Source: Luteibacter anthropi
GTDB taxonomy: Bacteria; Pseudomonadota; Gammaproteobacteria; Xanthomonadales; Rhodanobacteraceae
DNA: 64,000 bases
Reading direction: 5' to 3'
Assembly (NCBI RefSeq): GCF_011759365.1
Contig: NZ_JAARLZ010000004.1
Coordinates: 124,001 to 188,000 of the forward strand
Shown one piece after another: positions 33,416 through 44,348 of the stretch. The notes under the pieces are model-generated. The model was not told where the DNA came from, made no database searches, and saw only the letters and a list, made by a program, of their open reading frames with translations. Every line of letters begins with the position of its first letter. The first letter of the stretch is position 1. Made by a program: the position numbers and the translations under genes.

Positions 33416-34234
33416 ATGACCGATATACGCACGATCCTTCGAAACGCCACCGACATGCTTGGCGAGCGCCTTGAAGCCGAACTGCTGCTGGCCCACGTGC
33501 TGGACGTCAATCGTGCGTGGTTCTTCGCCCATGCCGAAGACGTGATCGGTGCTGCCGCGCAGGCACGTTTCAACGAACTGGTGCATCGGCGTGCCGGTGG
33601 CGAGCCCGTGGCCTACATCACGGGGCGACGGGATTTCTGGTCACTTCCCCTCGATGTCAGCCCGGCCACCCTGATTCCGCGCCCCGAAACCGAATTGCTG
33701 GTCGAGCAGGTACTCGCGCGATTGCGTGGTGGTGGCAGCCTCCTCGACCTCGGCACGGGCAGCGGCGCCATTGCCCTGGCGGTGGCCAGCGAGCGGCCCG
33801 ATGCCGTGGTGGCCGCGGTGGATGCCAGTGCGGCTGCACTGGAGGTGGCCCGTGGAAACGCGACGAAGCTGGGGCTCGGGCGTGTCTGTTTCTTCGCGGG
33901 CGACTGGTTCGTTCCGGTGGCAGGGCGTCGTTTCGACGTGGTGGCAAGCAATCCGCCCTACATCGAGGCCGACGACCGGCACCTGGGCGAAGGCGACCTG
34001 CGCTTCGAGCCGCTGTCGGCCCTGGCCTCGGGGCCTGACGGGCTTGACGATATCCGCCGTATCGCCGCGAACGCACCTGCCCACCTCGCGCCGGGAGGCT
34101 GGCTGCTCGTCGAGCATGGCTGGAACCAGGGCGCTGCCGTGCGCGACATCTTCCTGGCGGCCGGCGGTTCGGACGTCTTCACCGCCAGGGACCTCGAAGA
34201 TCGCGATCGCGTCACCGGTGCCTGCTGGAAATAG
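33416..34234 (+). CDS. prmC: Peptide chain release factor glutamine methyltransferase
   Basis: A 272-residue SAM-dependent methyltransferase that methylates the Gln of the GGQ motif in release factors 1 and 2. The N-terminal helical domain (1-75) includes AYITGRRDFW. The SAM loop is LLDLGTGSGAIAL near residue 110, and the catalytic NPPY is in VVASNPPYIEADD near residue 180. Length is normal. It is not next to prfA here. A strong -10 box abuts the ATG, suggesting leaderless translation. It is followed by a 406-base space before the chitinase. Confidence 0.95.
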   Translation: MTDIRTILRNATDMLGERLEAELLLAHVLDVNRAWFFAHAEDVIGAAAQARFNELVHRRAGGEPVAYITGRRDFWSLPLDVSPATLIPRPETELLVEQVLARLRGGGSLLDLGTGSGAIALAVASERPDAVVAAVDASAAALEVARGNATKLGLGRVCFFAGDWFVPVAGRRFDVVASNPPYIEADDRHLGEGDLRFEPLSALASGPDGLDDIRRIAANAPAHLAPGGWLLVEHGWNQGAAVRDIFLAAGGSDVFTARDLEDRDRVTGACWK

Positions 34235-34518
34235 TTGCCGCGTATTCGGCAGCTTCGTGTCATCGCTGGAACACGGCTGACCCAGGACAAAAATAGGTGC
34301 GCTGCACCATATGCGTATAAACGAGATGCGCGTCGCTTTTAGCAATTTCTTGCGTTGACATCGTTGTCAGCCTGTAGGCAACGTCGGTGCGTTGGCGGGG
34401 TTCCGTGCTCATGGAGTCGCGCTGGCGAAGGGAGCCGAAGGCACATACGTGTCAGGCGAACGCAAGCTGTCCGTTGTACCGGGTAGGGCCGGAGGCAGGT
34501 GCGTCTTAAGGGGAAACG

Positions 34519-34555
34519 CATGCGTGGAAAGCCCGTGCAATCGGGCCTGCGCATG
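34519..34555 (+). ncRNA. Possible structured leader of the chitinase mRNA
   Basis: In the 406-base space between prmC and the chitinase, CATGCG (34519-34524) can pair with CGCATG (34550-34555). These enclose a second stem, GCCCG (34531-34535) with CGGGC (34542-34546). The surrounding 34350-34600 is rich in further short complementary stretches. It does not match the c-di-GMP-I, TPP, FMN, cobalamin or glycine riboswitch patterns that could be recalled. This is offered only as a structure candidate. Confidence 0.3.
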
Positions 34556-34626
34556 AGCGACATCGCCATGTGGTGAGGCGGCTCCCGTCTCGATGTCTGG
34601 CTGCGGCCAGGCGCACTACGACCCTG

Positions 34627-34636
34627 TCACGGAGTT
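34627..34636 (+). promoter_or_regulatory. Ribosome-binding site of the chitinase inside a CsrA/RsmA-like motif
   Basis: TCACGGAGTT resembles the CsrA consensus (ACARGGAUGU core) and contains the GGAG that serves ATG 34641. Other GGA triplets lie upstream (for example 34418 and 34492). CsrA/RsmA control of chitinase is known in other gammaproteobacteria; here it is inference. Confidence 0.3.
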
Positions 34637-34640
34637 TCCC

Positions 34641-36692
<2,052 letters not shown>

Positions 36693-36704
36693 GCCATCAA
36701 CCCC

Positions 36705-36735
36705 CTGCCGCGGCCCTCACCGCGGCAGGTCTTCC
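36705..36735 (+). terminator. Hairpin downstream of the chitinase gene
   Basis: CTGCCGCGG (36705-36713) pairs perfectly with CCGCGGCAG (36720-36728) around a six-base loop and is followed by GTCTTCC, only weakly T-rich. It lies 12 bases after the stop codon. Confidence 0.55.
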
Positions 36736-36737
36736 AT

Positions 36738-36823
36738 GTAGGAGCGCGCCTTGCGCGCGACCGGTTCTGGCGGAAGTCATGCATTCATCGCCAAAACCGG
36801 TCGCGCGCAAGGCGCGCTCCTAC
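36738..36823. repeat. Inverted REP pair between convergent chitinase and dxs genes
   Basis: Copies at 36738-36764 and 36797-36823 are inverted complements with a 32-base spacer. The second ends seven bases from the dxs stop codon. Confidence 0.85.
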
Positions 36824-36830
36824 AGGGGTT

Positions 36831-38726
36831 TTAGCCGGCGCTGGCTACCGGGGAGGCTACGTACTGCGGGAAGCGGTTGCGGATCGCGTTGCGGATCTGC
36901 GGCAGGTCGAGGCCGGCCATGGTCAGCACTTCCTCGCGGCTGCCGTGTTCCAGATACGTATCGGGCAGGCCCAGGTGGAAGATGGGCAGCGTGACGCCGT
37001 GGGCGGCGAGGCACTCGGCTACGCCGGCACCGGCACCGCCGGCGATGGCGTTGTCTTCGATGGTGACGAACGCCTTGTGCGTGCGGGCCAGTTCGAGGAT
37101 CAGTTCCTCATCCAGCGGCTTCACGAAACGCATGTTCACCAGCGTGGCATCCACTTCCGCCGCGATGACGGCGGCCGGTGAAAGCATGGTGCCGAACGAC
37201 AGGATCGCCAGGCCATGGTGGCCGCGGCGACGCACTTCGGCCTTGCCGATGGGCAGGGTATCGAGCGATTCGGACAGGCGCGCACCCGGGCCGGTACCGC
37301 GCGGATAGCGGATGGCGGCGGGGCCTTCATAGGCGAAGCCCGTGCTCAGCATCATGCGGCATTCGTTTTCGTCTGCCGGTGCCATGATCACCATGTTCGG
37401 CAGGCAGCGCATGAAGGAGAGATCGAAGCTGCCTGCGTGCGTGGCACCGTCAGGGCCCACGACGCCGGCGCGATCGATCGCGAAGGTGACGTCGAGGTTC
37501 TGCAGGGCCACGTCGTGGATGGCCTGGTCGTACGCGCGCTGGAGAAAGGTGGAGTAGATCGCCACCACGGGCTTCGCGCCTTCCACGGCCATGCCGGCGG
37601 CAAGCGTCACGGCATGCTGTTCGGCAATGGCGACGTCGAAATAGCGCTGCGGGTATTCCTTCGAGAAACGCACCAGGCCCGAGCCTTCACGCATGGCGGG
37701 GGTGATGCCGAGCAGGCGCTCGTCGGCGCCGGCCATGTCGCAGAGCCAGTCGCTGAAGATGTCGGTATAGGTGGGCTTGGCCGGCGCGGATTTCTTCGCC
37801 AGGCCGGCAACCGGATCGAACGGACCCACGGCGTGGTATTCGATCTGTGCCTTTTCGGCAGGCTCATAGCCCTTGCCCTTGGTCGTCATCACGTGGATGA
37901 GCTGCGGGCCCGGGAGGTCCTTCACCGTGTTGAGCGCGTTCACCAACTGGGCCATGTTGTGGCCTTCGATGGGACCGGTGTAGTGGAAGCCCAGTTCCTC
38001 GAACAGCGTGGACGGTACGAACATGCCCTTGGCGTGTTCCTCCCAGCGCTTGAAGAAGCGACCGAACAGCGACTCGCGCGGCATGGCCTTCTTGGCACGC
38101 TCGCGCCAGACATTGAGGGTGCGACTGGACATCGCGCGCGCCATCATCTTGGTCATCGCACCGACGTTTTCGCTGATCGACATGCCGTTGTCGTTGAGGA
38201 TCACCAGCATGTTCGGTTCGACGTCGCCGCCGTGGTTCAGGGCCTCGAAGGCCATGCCCGCGGTGATCGCGCCGTCACCGATCACGGCCACGACCTTGCG
38301 CTGGTCGCCGCGGCGCTGCAGGGCGATAGCCATGCCGAGCGCCGCGGAAATCGAGGTGGACGAATGGCCCACGCCGAAGGTGTCGTATTCGCTCTCCTCA
38401 CGACGCGGGAAGGGGGCCAGGCCGTCCTTCTTCTTGATCGTGGTGATGCGGTCGCGGCGACCGGTGAGAATCTTGTGGGGGTAGCACTGGTGGCCGACGT
38501 CCCAGACCAGGCGGTCGTTCGGGGTGTCGAACACATGGTGCAGGGCCACGGTGAGTTCCACCACGCCCAGTCCCGCGCCGAAATGGCCACCGGATGAGGC
38601 CACCGCCTCGATGAGGTAGCGGCGCAGCTCGTCGGCGATGGCCGGCAGTTCTTCGGCCGGAAAACGGCGAAGGTCCTCCGGCGAGTCGATCTGCGCCAGA
38701 TACGGGTAGCGGGAAAGGTCGTTCAT
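36831..38726 (-). CDS. dxs: 1-deoxy-D-xylulose-5-phosphate synthase
   Basis: A 631-residue thiamine-diphosphate enzyme joining pyruvate and glyceraldehyde-3-phosphate in the first step of the MEP isoprenoid pathway. Thiamine is also visible in context through the ThDP motif [18 protein letters not shown]...NDN near residue 150. The N-terminal part has [15 protein letters not shown] and [17 protein letters not shown]. The transketolase-like middle domain carries [18 protein letters not shown] with the catalytic Glu, and the C-terminal domain ends the chain. Start and length match the family. Nothing unusual is seen. Confidence 0.97.
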   Translation of the reverse strand: MNDLSRYPYLAQIDSPEDLRRFPAEELPAIADELRRYLIEAVASSGGHFGAGLGVVELTVALHHVFDTPNDRLVWDVGHQCYPHKILTGRRDRITTIKKKDGLAPFPRREESEYDTFGVGHSSTSISAALGMAIALQRRGDQRKVVAVIGDGAITAGMAFEALNHGGDVEPNMLVILNDNGMSISENVGAMTKMMARAMSSRTLNVWRERAKKAMPRESLFGRFFKRWEEHAKGMFVPSTLFEELGFHYTGPIEGHNMAQLVNALNTVKDLPGPQLIHVMTTKGKGYEPAEKAQIEYHAVGPFDPVAGLAKKSAPAKPTYTDIFSDWLCDMAGADERLLGITPAMREGSGLVRFSKEYPQRYFDVAIAEQHAVTLAAGMAVEGAKPVVAIYSTFLQRAYDQAIHDVALQNLDVTFAIDRAGVVGPDGATHAGSFDLSFMRCLPNMVIMAPADENECRMMLSTGFAYEGPAAIRYPRGTGPGARLSESLDTLPIGKAEVRRRGHHGLAILSFGTMLSPAAVIAAEVDATLVNMRFVKPLDEELILELARTHKAFVTIEDNAIAGGAGAGVAECLAAHGVTLPIFHLGLPDTYLEHGSREEVLTMAGLDLPQIRNAIRNRFPQYVASPVASAG

Positions 38727-38838
38727 GCGCGTATTGTTCGCCTACGGCGGGGCCGGGGCAAGGGAGGGTGCGTGAACGGGAGGGGGCGAAACGGGGGCGG
38801 AGGCCGGATTGCGGCGGTTTGCCGCGCTGGAACGGGCC

Positions 38839-39447
38839 CTAGAGGCGGCGGCGGTCCCTTGGCAGGTGGTTCACCAGGAACTCCATCTGGTCGGCCAGGA
38901 TGTTGCGATTGGACAGGATCAGGTGCTCGACCCAGCTAGGTCGGTAGGGCACGGCCAGCAGGGGCATGTTGGCCTGCTGCGGGGTGCGGTTGCTCTTGCG
39001 CAGGTTACAGGCCAGGCAGGCGCTGACCACGTTTTCCCATTCGTCCTGGCCCTTCTTGGAGAGGGGCACCACGTGGTCGCGGGTGAGGTCGTGGCGGGTG
39101 AACTGCTGGCCGCAGTACAGGCACACGTGGCGGTCGCGGGCGAAGAGGGCCGTGTTGGTGAGGGCCGGGGACGGGTCGATCGCGTGTTCGCGGCAGTGGC
39201 CGGTGCTGGCCACGATGGGGTGGAGCTGGAGGGTGCTGCGCAGGCCGTTGTCGCGGTTGGTACCGCCGTGGACGGTGACGCACGGGTCGCCCAGGGTCCA
39301 GGCGACCACGCCGCGCACATAGAGGCAGACTGCGTCCTGCCAGCTGATCCAGTCCAGGATGCGACCCGCAGCGTCGAGGGAAAGCACCCGCGTCGCATGC
39401 AACGCGGTGACCCTCGGCAGATCGTCATGGAGCACTTCCATCGTCAT
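38839..39447 (-). CDS. HNH endonuclease-family protein
   Basis: A 202-residue protein. ATG 39447, with AAGGA nine bases upstream, or ATG 39441 is a better start than the far upstream one. The C-terminal half holds the HNH nuclease fold: a zinc-knuckle pair CLYCGQQF, then LTRDHVVPLSKKGQDEWENVVSAC in two pieces with the catalytic His, and CNLRKSNRTP with the second Cys pair. This type is common on chromosomes of Xanthomonadaceae and many other bacteria, outside restriction operons, and its role is unclear. No methyltransferase or phage genes are nearby. Confidence 0.88.
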   Translation of the reverse strand: MTMEVLHDDLPRVTALHATRVLSLDAAGRILDWISWQDAVCLYVRGVVAWTLGDPCVTVHGGTNRDNGLRSTLQLHPIVASTGHCREHAIDPSPALTNTALFARDRHVCLYCGQQFTRHDLTRDHVVPLSKKGQDEWENVVSACLACNLRKSNRTPQQANMPLLAVPYRPSWVEHLILSNRNILADQMEFLVNHLPRDRRRL

Positions 39448-39713
39448 CGTGTCTCGTCCTTCACGTAAGCGAAAGAGCGTTCCAGCAAGTCGAACTCCGT
39501 GCGGATCGCGGGTGCGATCCCGCTCCCAAAGGGGGCGTTGGCCCGAGCATAGCCCATAATTGCTACAGAAAAGCATCCGTCCGGTACGCTTCTTGCGGGG
39601 CTGTTGCCATCATTCGGCGCTGCTATAGTTGGGGTTCGCACCATCAGCCCGACGGGTTTGGAAGGGGGGCCGGGGTGGCTTCCCAGGTCCGCCGGGTCCA
39701 AGAGGGATAGACA

Positions 39714-40475
39714 GTGGCAGAAGTGCTTTTCTACGAGCGTCCGGTTCCCCTGAACCGCACCGCCCATCGCAACCTTCGCCTGAAGGCCGTGAACAACATC
39801 AATTTCGCCGTCAAGGCCCACTCCGTGCCCCTGACGGGCGTGGAATTCGCCCCGGCCTCGCGCGATTTCCCGATCCTGTTCGCTGGCGACAGCATCGAGA
39901 CCGCCGGTCCGATGGCCCTGCTGGGCCTGCGCCAGAACGAAAACCTGCTGGTCGGCGAAAACGGCTTCTGGGAGCAGGGCGTGTACATCCCGGCTTTCGT
40001 GCGCCGCTATCCGTTCGTGCTGGCCGAGAAGCCGGCCGGCGCCGAGGGCGACGATTTTACCGTGTTCCTCGATGAGGCCTATGAAGGCTTCAACGACAGC
40101 GAAGGCGAGCGCCTCTTCAACGAAGACGGTACCGATGCCCCGGCACTCACCAATGCCGTGAACTTCCTCGGCGAGTTCCAGGATCACGTGGCCCGCACGC
40201 AGTGGTTCATGGGCAAGCTGCGCGAGCACAACCTGCTCGAGCCGCGCACCATCACGCTGCAGAAGGAAGGCAAGAACATCAACCTCAACGGCCTGTTCGT
40301 GATCAACGAAGAGCGCCTGCGCGGTCTGGACGAGAAGACGGCCCACGAGTTCCTGCGCGAAGGCGCCTTCGGCTGGATCTACGCCCACCTGGTGTCGCTC
40401 GCCAACATCGACCGCATGGCGGCTCGCCTGGATGCACGCGAGTCGAAGGAAGCTCCGGCTACTGTCGAGGCCTGA
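39714..40475 (+). CDS. SapC-family protein
   Basis: A 253-residue protein starting at GTG with AGAGGGA (39701-39707) six bases upstream. It matches the SapC family, named from Caulobacter/Campylobacter S-layer work: LNRTAHRNLRL near the N-terminus, then FPILFAG and an acidic middle, then GKNINLNGLFVINEERLRGL and EFLREGAFGWIYAHLVSLANI. It has no signal peptide or membrane segment. A role in surface-protein secretion or peptide resistance has been proposed for relatives, but no S-layer gene is nearby. A strong terminator follows. Confidence 0.85.
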   Translation: MAEVLFYERPVPLNRTAHRNLRLKAVNNINFAVKAHSVPLTGVEFAPASRDFPILFAGDSIETAGPMALLGLRQNENLLVGENGFWEQGVYIPAFVRRYPFVLAEKPAGAEGDDFTVFLDEAYEGFNDSEGERLFNEDGTDAPALTNAVNFLGEFQDHVARTQWFMGKLREHNLLEPRTITLQKEGKNINLNGLFVINEERLRGLDEKTAHEFLREGAFGWIYAHLVSLANIDRMAARLDARESKEAPATVEA

Positions 40476-40500
40476 GTTTTCCGGTAACGCTTGCGTTGAG

Positions 40501-40526
40501 AAAGGCCGTCTTTGGGCGGCCTTTTT
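40501..40526 (+). terminator. Rho-independent terminator after the SapC gene
   Basis: AAAGGCCG (40501-40508) pairs with CGGCCTTT (40517-40524) around an eight-base loop, followed by further T residues. It lies 25 bases downstream of the stop codon. Confidence 0.85.
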
Positions 40527-40552
40527 CGTTGGTGAAAGTCGATGTTGCGTTA

Positions 40553-41252
40553 TCGCTGTGCTGGCAAACCGGGGCGCTGGGTTCCTGTTTTCACAGGAAC
40601 GACGGGTAGGGAGGTGGTGGTGACGCCACCCGAAGCCACCGGGTAGGGCGGAGACGATAATCTCACCCGAAGCCGTCGTTCCAGCGAAAGCTGGAACCTA
40701 GCGCGGTGCAGACGGTTGTCGCGATAACACCCCTACGCCAAAGCCGATGCAGCGCCCTCGCCGTGCTGGCAAACCGGGGCGCTGGGTTCCTGTTTTCACA
40801 GGAACGACGGGTAGGTAGCGATAACTCCACCCGAAGTCGAAGGGTAGGGAGGTAGCGGTAACTCCACCCGAAGCCGAAGGGTGGGTATAACGATGATTCC
40901 ACCCGAAGCCGTCGTTCCAGCGAAAGCTGGAACCTAGCGCGGGGCAATCGGTTGTCGCGAGATAGCCTCCTACGCCAAAGCCGATGCAGCGCCCTCGCCA
41001 TGCTGGCGAACCGGGGTGCTGGGTTCCTGTTTTCACAGGAACGACGGGTAGGTAGCGGTAACTCCACCCGAAGCCGAAGGGTAGGTGTAACGATGATCCC
41101 ACCCGAAGCCGTCGTTCCAGCGAAAGCTGGAACCTAGCGCGGGGCAGTCGGTTGTCGCGAGATAGCCTCCTACGCCAAAGCCGATGCAGCGCCCTCGCCG
41201 TGCTGGCGAACCGGGGCGCTGGGTTCCTGTTTTCACAGGAACGACGGGTAGG
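40553..41252. repeat. Tandem array of ~200-bp repeat units with palindromic ends
   Basis: The space between the SapC and GNAT genes (778 bases) has no gene. It holds three near-identical units and a partial one. Each unit starts GTCGTTCCAGCGAAAGCTGG (at 40675, 40911 and 41111) and ends about 138 bases later with the inverted TTCCTGTTTTCACAGGAACG. Units are joined by short CACCCGAAGCCGAAGGGTAGG repeats. The last two starts are exactly 200 bases apart. The first two are 236 apart because of one extra 36-base joint. A partial unit lies at about 40553-40610. Short frames inside are repeats of each other and not genes. Confidence 0.85.
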
Positions 41253-41253
41253 G

Positions 41254-41730
41254 TTACCTGACGGGTTTTGCCATGCGTACCAGGTCGGTATCGAAGCCGT
41301 GCTTTGCGTACAGCTCGCGAGCGCGTTCGTTGCCGGGAAATACGGCCAGGGTCACGAACTGGCAGCGATGTTCCTTTGCCCAGGTATGCGCATGATCGAG
41401 CAGCACCTTGCCCACGCCGGTGCCTTCGAACTTCTCCGCTACTGCGATATCCGAGATATGGCAGTTGTCACGATGGGTGAAGAAGTCCTTGGTCTTCTGC
41501 AGATGGATGAACCCCGCCGGATCGCCATCCTCGTTCTCGACGATGAAGATGTAGCTGTTCGGTGGCTGTTCGTCGAGGTGCTTTACCAGGTCGGCTTCGA
41601 TGCCCTTGAGGCAGTCCGTCTTCGTGCGGCCGTTGGGCAGCGGGAAGTGGATGAAGCGGTGGACAAGGCCGAGGATGAAGTCGTCATCGTCGCTTTCGGC
41701 GAGACGTATCAGGAACGCTGGATCGCTCAT
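41254..41730 (-). CDS. GNAT-family N-acetyltransferase
   Basis: A 158-residue protein. The acetyl-CoA-binding part reads ISDIAVAEKFEGTGVGKVLLDHAHTWA (in two pieces, with the R/QxxGxG/A motif here as FEGTGVG). The C-terminal strand is FVTLAVFPGNERARELYAKHGF, typical of GNAT. The N-terminus (FLIRLAESDDDDFILGLVHRF) fits the substrate side. The acceptor is unknown. Its stop codon adjoins the repeat array. It lies 181 bases downstream of the acyl-CoA dehydrogenase on the same strand. Confidence 0.9.
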   Translation of the reverse strand: MSDPAFLIRLAESDDDDFILGLVHRFIHFPLPNGRTKTDCLKGIEADLVKHLDEQPPNSYIFIVENEDGDPAGFIHLQKTKDFFTHRDNCHISDIAVAEKFEGTGVGKVLLDHAHTWAKEHRCQFVTLAVFPGNERARELYAKHGFDTDLVRMAKPVR

Positions 41731-41804
41731 CAGGTCGGGAGCCGTTGGGTCAAGGGGTGTCCGGTTCCGGCAAGTTCTACACCTGATGGCAGGATGGGGG
41801 AAGT

Positions 41805-41893
41805 CCCCGGCGGAAAGTCCGGGGCTTCATTTTCCTTGGGCCGTGAGCCCGATGCCGTGACCCGCAAGTTGCTGCCGGCAGCTTGCGGGTCAC
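41805..41893. terminator. Two hairpins downstream of the acyl-CoA dehydrogenase gene
   Basis: GTGACCCGCAAG (41857-41868) pairs with CTTGCGGGTCAC (41882-41893), a 12-bp stem. CCCCGG (41805-41810) pairs with CCGGGG (41819-41824), and flanking AAG/CTT bases extend this stem around an internal mismatch. Both lie between the end of the dehydrogenase gene and the GNAT gene and probably limit read-through. T-tracts are poor on the minus strand. Confidence 0.5.
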
Positions 41894-41911
41894 GCTTTAA
41901 TGCCCCGGAAC

Positions 41912-43681
41912 TCAGGCGATATCGGGCAACGTCGCCACACCGGCCTCGATACCCGCCTTGTGCAGGACGATGCGCGGCAGGATACGGGCGAAGTAGAAGT
42001 TGGCCGTGTCGATCTTGGCCTGCCTGCGCTCTGCCGGCAGGACATCGGCGGCCACGACACTGCGGGCCCAGAAGTAGGCCAGGGTGATGTAGCCGGAGAA
42101 GTAGAGGTAATCGACGGCGGCGGCGCCCAGTTCTTCCGGGTTGGCCTGGGACTTCTGGGCGAGACTCTGCGTGACTTCGCCCCAGGTGGCTGTGGCAGCG
42201 GCCAGCTGCATCACCAGCGCCTTCACGGCGTCGTTGTTGGCGTTGGCCTTGCAGAACGCCTGGATTTCAGCGAGGAAATGCTTCAGGCCCGCGCCCTGCA
42301 ACTGCATGACCTTGCGGCCGAGCAGGTCGAGTGCCTGGATCTGCGTGGTGCCCTCGTAGAGCGTGATGATGCGGGCATCACGGACGAACTGCTCCATGCC
42401 ATGCTCAGCGATGAAGCCGTGGCCGCCGAAGATCTGCAGGGCTTCCTTCGTGCACTCCTGGGCGGCTTCGGTGATAAGGCCCTTGGCGATGGGAATGAGG
42501 AAGGACAGCAGTTCGCCGGCTTCCTTGCGCTTGTCGGCGTCCGGATGGCGTGCCTCGATATCGCTTTGCAGGCCGGCATAGGCCGCCAGCACGCGGCCGG
42601 ACTCCACGAACGCGCGCTGCGTGAGCAGCATGCGACGCACATCCGGATGAACGAGCAGCGGATCAGCAGGCTTTTCCGGCAATTTCGGACCCGACAGGGC
42701 GCGCATCTGCAGGCGCTCGCGGGCGTAGTTGAGGCTGTTCTGCAAGGCACGTTCGGCGATGGCCAGGCCCTGCACGCCCACGCCGAGGCGTGCTGCGTTC
42801 ATCATGGTGAACATGGCCATGAGGCCCTTGTGCGGGGCGCCGATCAGCCAGCCCTGGGCATCGTCGAAGTTCATGACGCAGGTGGCCGAACCCTTGATGC
42901 CCATCTTGTGTTCGATGGCGCCGGCAGCGGCCGTATTGCGCTCGCCCACCGAGCCGTCGCGGTTCACCTTGAACTTCGGTACCACCAGCATCGAGATGCC
43001 GCGGCTGCCGGCCGGCGCGTCCGGGAGACGGGCCAGCACGAGGTGGACGATGTTGTCGGTGAAGTCGTGCTCACCGGCCGAGATGAAGATCTTGGTGCCG
43101 CTGACGCGGTAGCTGCCGTCGTCGTTGGGTTCGGCGCGGGTCTTCAGCAGGCCCAGGTCAGAGCCGGCCTGCGGCTCGGTGAGGCACATGGTGCCGGTCC
43201 AGGTGCCGTCGACGAGGCGCTTGAGGAAGACCTCCTTCTGCCAGTCGTCGCCGTGATGCTCGATGGCATCGATGGCGCCGTGCGAGAGCAGCGGGTAGAT
43301 GCCCCAGGCCAGGTTGGCGGCGTCGATCATTTCCTTGGTGAGCAGGCCCAGCACGGCGGGCAGGCCCTGGCCGCCGTGTTCTTCCTTCGCGGTGAGGCCG
43401 GCCCAGCCGCCGTCGGCGTACTGGCGATAGGCCTCCTTGAAGCCCTTGGGCGTGGTCACCGTGGCGGTGGCCTTGTCGTAGTGGCAGCCCTCGGCATCGC
43501 CGGAGGCATTCAGCGGTGCCAGCACCTGCTCGTTGAAGCGGGCGGATTCGTCGAGCACGGCGTCGAGCAGGTCGCGGGTATGCGCGTCGCCGCCATCGAG
43601 GCCGGTGAGCACGGCTTCGGCGCCGAGCACGTCGTAGAGCGCGAAGCGCATGTCATCGAGCGGGGCTTTGTAGATCGTCAT
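41912..43681 (-). CDS. Acyl-CoA dehydrogenase
   Basis: A 589-residue FAD enzyme. ATG 43681 (MTIYKAPLDDMRFALYDVLG) is the normal start of this long subfamily; the frame is open much further upstream through the next gene. It has the N-terminal helical, middle beta (TMCLTEPQAGSDLG, KIFISAGEHD) and C-terminal helical domains of acyl-CoA dehydrogenases. The Glu base lies in LYEGTTQIQALDLLGRK. An extra C-terminal domain (about 470-589) is typical of the FadE/DmdC-like group. It introduces a trans-2 double bond into acyl-CoA in fatty-acid oxidation. It lies 26 bases after a lipoprotein gene on the same strand. Confidence 0.95.
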   Translation of the reverse strand: MTIYKAPLDDMRFALYDVLGAEAVLTGLDGGDAHTRDLLDAVLDESARFNEQVLAPLNASGDAEGCHYDKATATVTTPKGFKEAYRQYADGGWAGLTAKEEHGGQGLPAVLGLLTKEMIDAANLAWGIYPLLSHGAIDAIEHHGDDWQKEVFLKRLVDGTWTGTMCLTEPQAGSDLGLLKTRAEPNDDGSYRVSGTKIFISAGEHDFTDNIVHLVLARLPDAPAGSRGISMLVVPKFKVNRDGSVGERNTAAAGAIEHKMGIKGSATCVMNFDDAQGWLIGAPHKGLMAMFTMMNAARLGVGVQGLAIAERALQNSLNYARERLQMRALSGPKLPEKPADPLLVHPDVRRMLLTQRAFVESGRVLAAYAGLQSDIEARHPDADKRKEAGELLSFLIPIAKGLITEAAQECTKEALQIFGGHGFIAEHGMEQFVRDARIITLYEGTTQIQALDLLGRKVMQLQGAGLKHFLAEIQAFCKANANNDAVKALVMQLAAATATWGEVTQSLAQKSQANPEELGAAAVDYLYFSGYITLAYFWARSVVAADVLPAERRQAKIDTANFYFARILPRIVLHKAGIEAGVATLPDIA

Positions 43682-43707
43682 GGAAGCGTCCTGGCGAAGG
43701 CTTGGGG

Positions 43708-44202
43708 TTAGCGGTAGGTGTCGGCGATGCCCGGCACCGGCGAGAGCCAGTCCTTGCCGTGCACCTCGAAGGAACGGGGTTTGTCTTCCTGTTCGGGCGT
43801 GCCGGTGATCCGGCCCTCGATGGTGTAGGGCAGGGTGCCTGCGCTGCCCTTGGCAGCGAGCGCGGCCAGTGCCCTGGCCATGTCGGGAGTGGGCAGGATG
43901 TCGAGCTGGGTGACGTCGGCGGCGAAGGACGGGATGTCCTGGTCGATCTTCGCGTCGAGCAGCACGCCGCCCAACTGGCCCACCGTGAGGGTGCCCTGGA
44001 AGCGGTCGAAGGCCATGCCGCCGTAGCTGTTGTTGCGCACGCGCAGGGTCACATGCCAGGTGCCGCCCGGCTTGGCGTGGACTTCCTGTAGCGAAAGACT
44101 CGGCGGAAACACGCTTTTCTTCGCGGGCCCGCAGGCGGCAAGGAGGGTGAGGGCGGCGAGCGTGGCCGCTCGTACGGCATGCGTGCGAATGATCGGGGTC
44201 AT
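43708..44202 (-). CDS. Putative lipoprotein, LEA14-like domain
   Basis: A 164-residue protein. ATG 44202 starts a lipoprotein signal ending LTLLAACGP with the lipidated Cys at residue 24. The mature part reads PSLSLQEVHAKPGGTWHVTLRVRNNSY in adjoining pieces, then MAFDRFQGTLTVGQ and YTIEGRITGTPE. This is the strand pattern of LEA-type-2 (water-stress/hypersensitive-response) domains found in bacterial outer-membrane lipoproteins. Function is unknown. The gene is 26 bases upstream of the acyl-CoA dehydrogenase, likely the same transcript, and divergent from the SET-domain gene. Confidence 0.75.
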   Translation of the reverse strand: MTPIIRTHAVRAATLAALTLLAACGPAKKSVFPPSLSLQEVHAKPGGTWHVTLRVRNNSYGGMAFDRFQGTLTVGQLGGVLLDAKIDQDIPSFAADVTQLDILPTPDMARALAALAAKGSAGTLPYTIEGRITGTPEQEDKPRSFEVHGKDWLSPVPGIADTYR

Positions 44203-44348
44203 CCCTAGGGCTTCCGGCGTTGGACGTCGAACAGGTGTTCGATGGTAGCGCCCGCACGTGGTGCGCGCGAGACGGGCGTTTGAAACGCGGTTCCCAAGCG
44301 GGAGCCGAGCAGGCATCATGCCCGTTCCGCTTGACACTCGAATCGCCC

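Noticed and set aside
34350-34640. c-di-GMP (GEMM) or other known riboswitch before the chitinase
   Set aside because: The conserved core strings of the c-di-GMP-I, TPP, FMN, cobalamin and glycine classes were looked for and not found; only an unspecific structure remains.
39604-39629. TTGCCA and TATAGT as promoter of the SapC gene
   Set aside because: Only 14 bases separate the two boxes, too short for a normal sigma-70 promoter.
40553-41252. Small genes in the 200-bp repeat spacer
   Set aside because: All frames there are translations of the repeats, recur in each unit and lack ribosome-binding sites.
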